Source: an uncultured Erysipelotrichaceae bacterium
Lineage (GTDB): Bacteria; Bacillota_I; Bacilli_A; RFN20; CAG-288
DNA length: 9,758 bases
Direction: 5' to 3'
NCBI GenBank assembly: GCA_902771745.1
Contig: CACXYG010000039.1
Coordinates: 1 to 9,758, forward strand
Position numbers and translations under genes: made by a program
The notes under the pieces: model-generated
The model's input: the letters and a program-made list of their open reading frames with translations, nothing else
Database searches by the model: none
What the model was told of the DNA's origin: nothing
Shown here: positions 1 to 4,541 of the stretch, one piece after another
Layout of the letters: every line of letters starts with the position of its first letter
How positions within the stretch are numbered: position 1 is the first letter of the stretch

Positions 1-21
1 ATATAGCATGCCAAACCCTGC

Positions 22-59
22 ATTCCAACATCAAAGAATGCATTCTTTGATGTTGGAAT
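22..59. repeat. Perfect 38-bp palindrome
   Basis: Two 19-base arms, ATTCCAACATCAAAGAATG (22-40) and its exact reverse complement (41-59), abut with no spacer. Symmetry stops at both ends, where C21 faces A60. No T-tract follows on either strand, so it is not a classical intrinsic terminator, although the hairpin could still form in RNA read from either side. It lies about 60 bases past the stop of the small leftward ORF. It could be a processing or stop hairpin for that transcript, a protein-binding or recombination site, or a mobile-element end. The palindrome is certain; its role is unknown. Confidence 0.85.
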
Positions 60-120
60 ATTATTGCACCTATCGTTCTATCGCAGTTATTTAAAAAATT
101 GGTATTGACAAATTAGAAAG

Positions 121-261
121 TCACAAAATCAGGGCGATGAACAAGCGCTTGTGCTTTCTGTTCAAGCCTCCGGCGATGAAGCAATACACAAGATCCAGGA
201 CTAGAACAAAGAAAGCCGTATAGTTGAAACTGTTGATAAGATAAGGGTTTTGGATACTCAT
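121..261 (-). CDS. Small membrane-peptide ORF, 46 aa (possibly a truncated gene)
   Basis: Read on the minus strand, an ATG at 259-261 opens 46 codons ending in TGA at 121-123. A good ribosome binding site, AAAAGGAGA, sits five bases before the ATG, which is the main evidence that it is translated. The peptide starts MSIQNPYLINSFNYTAFF, continues as a hydrophobic helix through VLVLDLVYCFIAGG, then has a basic turn (NRKHKR) and ends abruptly in a second hydrophobic stretch, LFIALIL. That pattern looks like the first one and a half helices of a multi-helix membrane protein cut by a stop, but no continuation is visible in any frame down to base 1. It is therefore either a genuine small membrane protein or the 5' remnant of a larger gene. 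I do not recognise the family. It is divergent from the GH28 gene. Confidence 0.5.
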   Translation of the reverse strand: MSIQNPYLINSFNYTAFFVLVLDLVYCFIAGGLNRKHKRLFIALIL

Positions 262-508
262 AAGCATCTCCTTTTAATTTTAATTAAAACAGAAGAAGCA
301 TCGGATGTATTTATTTTACGACAAATGTTGCCAAACCTTAATCAATTATTTCATATGACAAGTTAAAAATCACAAACTCTTGTCTTTTGTTTCACTTTAT
401 AAGAATAAAGTAATAGAAAAAATCATTGTTTTGTTAGCCTACATCTCTTTCTCTAGACTTTGCAAATATGTCTTCGTCTTCTAAAATAGACAAAGAGGGA
501 AAAAATTT
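262..508. other. Divergent intergenic region before the GH28 gene
   Basis: This 247-base AT-rich stretch holds the starts of the leftward small ORF and the rightward GH28 gene. Leftward, a TTGGCA-like -35 (TGCCAA on plus, 329-334) has only poor -10 candidates at the right distance. Rightward, TTGTCT (380-385) is a possible -35 without a convincing -10. Near the left gene, TTTTAATTAAAA is a short palindrome. The GH28 ribosome binding site is AAAGAGG at 492-498, ten bases before its ATG. No cre-like site such as those upstream of the two esterase units was seen here. Confidence 0.5.
394..411. repeat. Inverted repeat, possible operator before GH28
   Basis: ACTTTAT (394-400) and ATAAAGT (405-411) are perfect 7-base arms around the spacer AAGA. 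The repeat lies about 100 bases before the GH28 start, where promoter elements would be expected, so a repressor or activator could bind here. A short AT-only repeat in AT-rich DNA can also arise by chance, and no T-tract or known operator consensus is matched. Confidence 0.3.
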
Positions 509-1816
509 ATGAACTATAACATTCAAGATTTTGGTGCCAAAACCACCAATACAAATAACGCATCCTATATTCAAGAAGCCATCAACAAAGCAAGTCAGGA
601 AAAAGGAACCATCATCATTCCCAAAGGCATCTATAAAACCAGTACCATCATCCTAAAAGATAACATCACCCTCTATTTAGAAGAAGGGGCCGTCTTAAAA
701 GCCTTAGATGATATCTCCTTATTTGATATCACCAACAAAGATAACCATCAGAATCTTGAAGTACCGTCCTTCATCAATTGTGATTACGATGGTAAACCGA
801 CTCTCTATTTTATCTATGGTGCCCATTTGAAAAACGTCACCATCCAAGGTAAAGGTACTATCGATGGCAATGAAGAAATCTTCTATGGTTATCAGGATGA
901 CTACTTCATCGATGGGGCTTTCTATCCAAGAATGCCACTGCTCTTCTTAGAAGATATCCGGAATCTAGAAATCAAGGAAGTCACCTTAGCAAATTCCGCT
1001 TTCTGGACCACCCATATGGTAGGATGTGAGAATGTTCACATTCATCACATCAAGATCAGAAATAATCTCAAACTAGCCAATTGCGATGGTATTGATCCTG
1101 ACCATTGCCACCATGTAGAGATCCATGATTGTGATATCATCTGTGCTGATGATGCCATCGTCTTTAAAAACACCAAAGCCAATCAACAATATGGGGATTG
1201 CTACGATATCCATGTCTACAACTGTAAGTTGAAATCCACCTCTGGTGCGGTCAAATTCGGTACCGAATCCTTTGGTGATTTCTACAATATCAACGTAGAA
1301 GATGTCAAAATCTATGACACCAATCGTGGTATCACTATGCAGCTGAGAGATTCTGGTTCTATCTATGATTGTCAGTTTAAGAACATCCAAATCTCTACCA
1401 GTGTCGGACCAAAACCATACTTCTGGGGTTATGGCGAACCTTTAGCCTTAACCGCCATCAACAGAAGTGATGATATTCCAGTTGGTGAGATTAGAAATCT
1501 CACCTTTGAAAACATCACCCTGGATAGTGAAAATGGTCTTCTCATCTATGGAGAAGAGCAAAATAGCATTCATGATATATCCTTTAAGAATCTCTCATTA
1601 AATCTTCATAACAAATCCCATTGGCCCAAGGATAGACATGACTTACGTCCCTATGATAAAAATCCCTTCATCGACGGAAAGGTCAATGTCCTCTATTTAA
1701 GAAATGCAAAGAACCTCACCTTTGATCATTTTACCTATGAGAAAGACGCTTCCTTAAAAGAATGTTATGGTATCGATTTTGATATCGATAACGCTAAGGA
1801 TATCCACATCAACTAA
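509..1816 (+). CDS. Glycoside hydrolase family 28 (polygalacturonase-like)
   Basis: This 435-aa protein has the parallel beta-helix pattern of GH28 pectin hydrolases, which cleave galacturonic-acid links by inversion. It opens with the pectate-lyase-fold start NIQDFGAKTTNTNNASYIQ (4-22), including an FGAK motif, followed by IIIPKGIYKT (35-44) and repeated beta-helix rungs such as VTIQGKGTIDG (110-120). The catalytic region is clear: NCDGID (191-196, D193 for the usual NTD Asp) and DD at 214-215. The usual GHG motif is replaced by SGAVKFGTES (245-254), so the common histidine is absent, and the RIK-type segment appears as RGITMQLR (273-280). There is no signal peptide, so it should act in the cytoplasm on imported oligogalacturonides, probably as an exo-enzyme. 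Length is normal for the family. The start follows AAAGAGG at ten bases, and a terminator follows directly, so it looks monocistronic. The exact substrate (galacturonan, xylogalacturonan or rhamnogalacturonan) cannot be read from sequence. Confidence 0.92.
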   Translation: MNYNIQDFGAKTTNTNNASYIQEAINKASQEKGTIIIPKGIYKTSTIILKDNITLYLEEGAVLKALDDISLFDITNKDNHQNLEVPSFINCDYDGKPTLYFIYGAHLKNVTIQGKGTIDGNEEIFYGYQDDYFIDGAFYPRMPLLFLEDIRNLEIKEVTLANSAFWTTHMVGCENVHIHHIKIRNNLKLANCDGIDPDHCHHVEIHDCDIICADDAIVFKNTKANQQYGDCYDIHVYNCKLKSTSGAVKFGTESFGDFYNINVEDVKIYDTNRGITMQLRDSGSIYDCQFKNIQISTSVGPKPYFWGYGEPLALTAINRSDDIPVGEIRNLTFENITLDSENGLLIYGEEQNSIHDISFKNLSLNLHNKSHWPKDRHDLRPYDKNPFIDGKVNVLYLRNAKNLTFDHFTYEKDASLKECYGIDFDIDNAKDIHIN

Positions 1817-1827
1817 AAGATAAGAAC

Positions 1828-1856
1828 AGCTTCTAAAACAGGAAGCTTTTCTTTTT
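1828..1856 (+). terminator. Intrinsic terminator of the GH28 gene
   Basis: AGCTTC (1828-1833) pairs with GAAGCT (1842-1847) across an 8-base loop, followed by a T-rich run (TTTTCTTTTT). It begins 11 bases after the GH28 stop codon, which supports a single-gene transcript. Confidence 0.85.
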
Positions 1857-1868
1857 AAAACAAGGGAC

Positions 1869-1897
1869 TATACAAAGGAAAAGGATAGTGCTACAAT
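1869..1897 (+). promoter_or_regulatory. Promoter of the 31-aa peptide unit
   Basis: An extended -10, TG-C-TACAAT (1889-1897), lies 17 bases after a TATACA -35-like box (1869-1874), which matches TTGACA at four of six positions. Transcription should start near 1904, inside the palindrome at 1900-1917. The position after the GH28 terminator makes this an independent unit. Confidence 0.65.
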
Positions 1898-1899
1898 AT

Positions 1900-1917
1900 A
1901 GTTAGTTAAAACTAACT
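1900..1917. promoter_or_regulatory. Operator-like palindrome AGTTAGTT-AA-AACTAACT
   Basis: Eight-base perfect arms around AA sit three bases after the -10 box, covering the predicted transcription start. That geometry is typical of repressor sites, and the sequence style resembles operators of TetR- or MarR-family repressors. No such regulator gene lies in the window. The same sequence would form a hairpin at the very 5' end of the transcript, which could instead affect RNA stability. Confidence 0.6.
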
Positions 1918-1925
1918 TAAACATT

Positions 1926-2021
1926 ATGACACTAGGATTGATTATTATTTCTCTTATCGCCATTTTCTCCATCTTGACTAGTTTTGTGATGAAAAACAAC
2001 ATTCATAAAAGACAACATTAA
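1926..2021 (+). CDS. 31-aa single-helix hydrophobic peptide
   Basis: The ORF encodes MTLGLIIISLIAIFSILTSF followed by VMKNNIHKRQH: one membrane helix (about residues 3-22) and a basic, mostly polar tail. Such an arrangement fits a small membrane peptide with the basic tail inside the cell. It is flanked by its own promoter, operator palindrome and strong terminator, so a transcript of about 175 bases is well supported. No Shine-Dalgarno sequence precedes the ATG: the leader from the predicted start is only about 22 bases and reads TTAAACATT just before it. Translation might be leaderless-like or weak, or the real product may be a small RNA. Type I toxin peptides and small transporter-regulating peptides share this form, but no antisense RNA is evident. 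Function unknown. Confidence 0.5.
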   Translation: MTLGLIIISLIAIFSILTSFVMKNNIHKRQH

Positions 2022-2047
2022 TATTTCCCGATATATTTCCTTTTTGT

Positions 2048-2081
2048 AGTCAAGCCAAGGATCACTTGGCTTGACTCTTTT
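2048..2081 (+). terminator. Strong terminator inside a convergent gene
   Basis: AGTCAAGCCAAG (2048-2059) pairs perfectly over 12 bases with CTTGGCTTGACT (2065-2076) across GATCA, followed by CTTTTTC. On plus it ends the 31-aa peptide transcript. The right arm encodes the last four residues (SQAK) of the convergent leftward gene, and its stop codon lies in the loop. In the leftward direction the hairpin forms but is followed by ACAAAAAGG, so it lacks a U-tract there and may act mainly as a 3' end protector. Confidence 0.85.
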
Positions 2082-2415
2082 TCTTTGTCGTAGTTTTCTT
2101 CTTGCTTGGTGTCTTTTTCTCTTCTTTCTTTATCTCTTCTACTTGAGGTTTTTCTACCTCAGGAGCAGAAACCTCAACAACCTCTTTCTGTTCTTCTTTC
2201 ACTTTATTATCATCCACCTTCTTATATTTACTATGAAGATGAAGAAAAAATATCGATATCAATAACAACAGAATACTTAAAACAAAACTACCGATGATCC
2301 AAAAGCGGTCCGTCATAAAGAAACCAAAGATTAAAAAGAAGACAAATGCCAATAAAAATCCATAACCAAACGACAAAGACCATTTAGCGATAAACGATTG
2401 TAATTTTTGCTTCAT
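2062..2415 (-). CDS. Small two-helix membrane protein with charged tail
   Basis: The protein is 117 aa from the ATG at 2413-2415 (MKQKLQSFIAK). I chose this start over an in-frame TTG at 2434-2436 because GAGAGG lies six bases before it, inside the TTG extension. Two membrane helices (about residues 17-35 and 38-60: FGYGFLLAFVFFLIFGFF and FWIIGSFVLSILLLLISIFF) form a hairpin. A long cytoplasmic-type tail follows, first Glu/Val/Lys mixed, then almost pure Lys/Thr, ending KKKTTTKKKSQAK. The tail looks disordered and could bind nucleic acid or anionic lipid, but that is inference. The last codons form part of the terminator hairpin of the convergent peptide unit. A terminator (2641-2667) separates it from the AAA+ gene upstream, so it probably has its own promoter between 2437 and 2640, which I could not place. 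The family is not recognised. Confidence 0.8.
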   Translation of the reverse strand: MKQKLQSFIAKWSLSFGYGFLLAFVFFLIFGFFMTDRFWIIGSFVLSILLLLISIFFLHLHSKYKKVDDNKVKEEQKEVVEVSAPEVEKPQVEEIKKEEKKTPSKKKTTTKKKSQAK

Positions 2416-2502
2416 ATCTATCCTCTCTTTAGGCAATCAGGTTAGATATATCTCTCTTTTTATAGAATGAAAAGAGCATTCTTTTATAAAACGATGATAT
2501 TA

Positions 2503-2615
2503 TTTGAAATATTTCCTTGATAATTAATACTAGATTGCATTTATTCCATTAAAAAACCATAGATGCCAACTTATATCTATTGCATGAGAGTTTTAAAATG
2601 AGGAAATATTTCAAA
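2503..2615. repeat. 15-bp inverted repeat framing an 83-base core
   Basis: TTTGAAATATTTCCT (2503-2517) and its exact reverse complement AGGAAATATTTCAAA (2601-2615) enclose an AT-rich core without coding potential. This resembles a tiny non-autonomous element with terminal repeats, but flanking bases (ATTAT and AAGTA) show no target duplication. It could instead be a long-stem RNA structure in the leader of the leftward membrane-protein gene. A partly similar string, GGATATTTCAAAAA, occurs near 3999-4012. Confidence 0.45.
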
Positions 2616-2640
2616 AAGTATCAGATTTGAAAAACTGTCA

Positions 2641-2667
2641 AAAGTAAAAGCCTCCTTTGCAGGAGGC
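2641..2667 (-). terminator. Intrinsic terminator of the AAA+ gene
   Basis: On the minus strand GCCTCCT-GCAA-AGGAGGC is followed by TTTTACTTT, starting eight bases after the AAA+ stop codon. The stem is GC-rich and has a four-base loop, so it should be efficient. Confidence 0.9.
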
Positions 2668-2674
2668 CATAGTT

Positions 2675-3772
2675 TTAATCAACGTCTTTATCGATGATCT
2701 CGATATTGGATGGAAGATTCTTTTCAAAGTTGGCAACCACACTGGCGAAGTCTTGTTCGTCAGTCTTTTCAAAGACAGGAAGAACCTTGTTTAAGATGAC
2801 ATCATCAATGACTGGCTTTTGACCATCCTTGGCATAGAGGTTAGCCATCTTCTTTAACGAACGGCATAAACGAGAGACGTCCTTGGTGATATAACCATGG
2901 GTCGTCTTAACCAAATCATCTAACGAAATCTGAATATCATAACCAGCTAAACGGGAAAGAAAGATTTCCTTTCTGGTGACTCTATCTGGATGGTGAATAC
3001 GGATGACATCATCAAACATACCCTGCTGGAAGATCTTGAGGTTCAAACCAGTAAGGTTTGGCGTGCTGGCGATGATCAAGATATTGAGATTCTTCTTTCT
3101 GATCAACTGTAACTGTTTCTTGAATAACTTGGAGAAGATCTTGAATGTCTTCTTGCTGACTTTATCTTTCTCTTGTGGGAAATATCCATCCGGAGCATCT
3201 AAATAGAAGACGACGTTGTCTTTCTCCATACCTTTCTTAAGAACATATTCCCACTGGTATTTGGCACCTTTGGGATTATCGACGATACTGGCATAAGTCG
3301 CTTCGACAAAATGACCCGTAGCACCAAGTTCATGAATCAAAGATTCAATCAAGGCAGTCTTACCACAACCATCAGGACCATAGATGAAGATCGCGTTCTT
3401 GTTTCTGGTGTTTAAAGCATTGGCTTTCCAAGGTTTGACAATACTATCAATGAGATATTCTTTGAGATTGTCAAAACCGACGAAACCAGAAAGAGTCTTA
3501 TCCTCTTTCTTGAGAATCACTTTTTCTTTCTCTTCTGGAGAAAGGTTTGCTTTTTCTAAACTTTCAAGACCATGTCTTTCAGCATCTTTGGCTTTCTCTA
3601 AAGTTTCATCTGCTGCCTTCTTATCTAATAACAAATAGGCTAAGTCTTCGTACATACGACTTGCTAAAGTGTAATGCTTATAGGCTTCAACAAAGTCATC
3701 AATCTTATCGGCTGTCGACGCAGAAGAGAGATGAATTTCAATCTCTTTAAGTAGCTCATTATTACTGGCCAT
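2675..3772 (-). CDS. AAA+ ATPase-fold protein with MIT-like N-terminus
   Basis: This 365-aa protein joins a helical N-terminal domain (about 5-80) to an AAA+ module (about 95-335). The N-terminus, with pairs such as AYKHYTLASRMYEDLAYLL (30-48), resembles MIT or TPR-like helical hairpins. The module order matches the VPS4/katanin/FtsH-like AAA group: a GFVGFDNLKEYL lead (96-107), Walker A GPDGCGKT (132-139), Walker B region VVFYLDAPD (187-195), sensor-1 STPN (236-239), then HPDRVTRKEIF (261-271) and GYITKDVSRLC (293-303), equivalent to the GYSGADI-type segment. Two departures stand out. The Walker B Glu is A193 after D192, and the position of the arginine finger reads IFQQGMFDD (247-255) with no Arg. 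ATP binding is likely kept, but hydrolysis is doubtful. No membrane helix, so cytoplasmic. The start follows GAGG at seven bases. Monocistronic by its terminator. Role and substrate unknown. Confidence 0.88.
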   Translation of the reverse strand: MASNNELLKEIEIHLSSASTADKIDDFVEAYKHYTLASRMYEDLAYLLLDKKAADETLEKAKDAERHGLESLEKANLSPEEKEKVILKKEDKTLSGFVGFDNLKEYLIDSIVKPWKANALNTRNKNAIFIYGPDGCGKTALIESLIHELGATGHFVEATYASIVDNPKGAKYQWEYVLKKGMEKDNVVFYLDAPDGYFPQEKDKVSKKTFKIFSKLFKKQLQLIRKKNLNILIIASTPNLTGLNLKIFQQGMFDDVIRIHHPDRVTRKEIFLSRLAGYDIQISLDDLVKTTHGYITKDVSRLCRSLKKMANLYAKDGQKPVIDDVILNKVLPVFEKTDEQDFASVVANFEKNLPSNIEIIDKDVD

Positions 3773-3802
3773 AAGGAATCCTCGTTCTTTTCACTAATTA
3801 AA

Positions 3803-3831
3803 ATTATAAGGTGGAAATAACCTCACGTAAA
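3803..3831 (-). promoter_or_regulatory. Promoter of the AAA+ gene
   Basis: On the minus strand TTTACG (3826-3831), a 17-base spacer and a perfect TATAAT (3803-3808) lie about 30 bases before the ATG. A second overlapping possibility is TTGACA (3851-3856) with TATTTA (3828-3833), also spaced 17. The rest of the region up to 4020 is AT-rich and holds nothing else I could assign. Confidence 0.6.
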
Positions 3832-4020
3832 TAAAATATTTATTGAAATATGTCAATAAAGAAAATTTTAAAAAACAATAAAGGACAAATAACATATTAT
3901 TGAAAAATATCTTTAGACAAAACCGGCTTTTTGTGAGGTAAGCGCATACACAGAATGTAAAGTTACGTGCTAAAAAATACATTCAATGCCATATTTAAGG
4001 ATATTTCAAAAATTTCGTTT

Positions 4021-4039
4021 TATACTGAAATCGCTTCCA
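4021..4039 (+). promoter_or_regulatory. -10 box fused to a cre-like operator, first unit
   Basis: TATACT (4021-4026) shares its last T with TGAAATCGCTTCCA (4026-4039). The latter matches the CcpA cre consensus TGWAANCGNTNWCA at every defined position except one (C for W). A bound CcpA or other LacI-family repressor would block the promoter directly, the usual geometry for sugar catabolite repression. The -35 is weak. The identical 14-mer with a TATAAT box occurs before the large esterase gene. Confidence 0.75.
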
Positions 4040-4072
4040 AAAGGCCTGTTTAGAAGTGAAAGGTAAATTATA

Positions 4073-4255
4073 ATGAAACGTAAATTTGTAAGCCTACTTA
4101 CATTAGGCTTTTTGATGACACTTTCTGCCTGTGGGGAGACAACAGGAAGTTCAACAACATCCACTGATAATTCTACTACCACTACCAGTTCCGCTGCTGA
4201 CGTCAAGCTCAACAATACCGCCGTCTCCCTCTGGGAGTGGCTTGCAAACATCTAA
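4073..4255 (+). CDS. 60-aa internally deleted esterase lipoprotein remnant
   Basis: The product joins the lipoprotein signal of the downstream esterase (residues 1-27, MKRK, hydrophobic core, lipobox LSAC with Cys20) through a short Ser/Thr linker (28-40) directly to the esterase's last helix, VKLNNTAVSLWEWLANI (44-60). The entire carbohydrate-binding, Ig-like and alpha/beta-hydrolase middle is missing, so no catalysis is possible. Promoter, cre-like site, ribosome binding site (GTGAAAGG), stop codon and double-hairpin 3' end are all intact, so a 41-aa mature lipopeptide may really be made. DNA for the signal differs from the large gene at two silent positions, while the C-terminal part differs at seven silent and three replacement codons. 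The simplest reading is a tandem duplicate that lost its centre by in-frame deletion. An alternative is a maintained small surface lipopeptide. Confidence 0.75.
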   Translation: MKRKFVSLLTLGFLMTLSACGETTGSSTTSTDNSTTTTSSAADVKLNNTAVSLWEWLANI

Positions 4256-4314
4256 ACGAATTTACATTTCGTTTATCATTTGCCTGGAGGCTATGTGAAA
4301 GCATAGCCTCTTTT
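4254..4314 (+). terminator. Double hairpin 3' end of the first unit
   Basis: A first hairpin AAACGAA/TTCGTTT (4254-4274) overlaps the stop codon. A second, GAGGCTATG (4287-4295) with CATAGCCTC (4302-4310), is followed by TTTT and acts as the terminator. The same pair of hairpins, nearly base for base, follows the large esterase gene. Confidence 0.85.
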
Positions 4315-4491
4315 GCTTGGTAAACTATGAGCTGTTATCTTATAACCTTTTAAATAAAAGATACATTTCAGACCATTTATACACTGTTACAAATGTAAAT
4401 TAAATGTAAAAATACTAGGTTTGCAAATGACAAACCGCGCTCAAAATTCTGTAAAGAATGACTATTTCATTTAAAAGTATTTTAAAAAAAT

Positions 4492-4510
4492 TATAATGAA
4501 ATCGCTTCCA
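4492..4510 (+). promoter_or_regulatory. -10 box fused to a cre-like operator, esterase unit
   Basis: A perfect TATAAT (4492-4497) shares its last T with TGAAATCGCTTCCA (4497-4510), identical to the operator of the first unit. A possible weak -35 is TTTAAA (4470-4475), spacer 16. DNA upstream of the -10 differs between the units, whereas operator, leader end and ribosome binding site are conserved, so the shared part begins at the promoter core. Upstream of it, GGTTTG/CAAACC (4418-4436) is a short inverted repeat of unknown meaning. Confidence 0.78.
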
Positions 4511-4541
4511 AGGATCCTGGGTAAGTGAAAGGTAAATTATA

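Noticed and set aside
1073..1390. 105-aa leftward frame inside the GH28 gene
   Set aside because: Antisense to conserved catalytic rungs; its Asp/Ile/Val-rich composition mirrors the sense codons.
3794..3982. 62-aa leftward frame between the AAA+ gene and the first esterase unit
   Set aside because: Very Phe/Tyr/Asn-rich, as expected of random AT-rich DNA, no ribosome binding site, and it overlaps the AAA+ promoter.
4006..4251. 81-aa leftward frame over the short lipoprotein gene
   Set aside because: Antisense shadow of the Ser/Thr linker and signal sequence; the sense frame has promoter, ribosome binding site and a known signal type.
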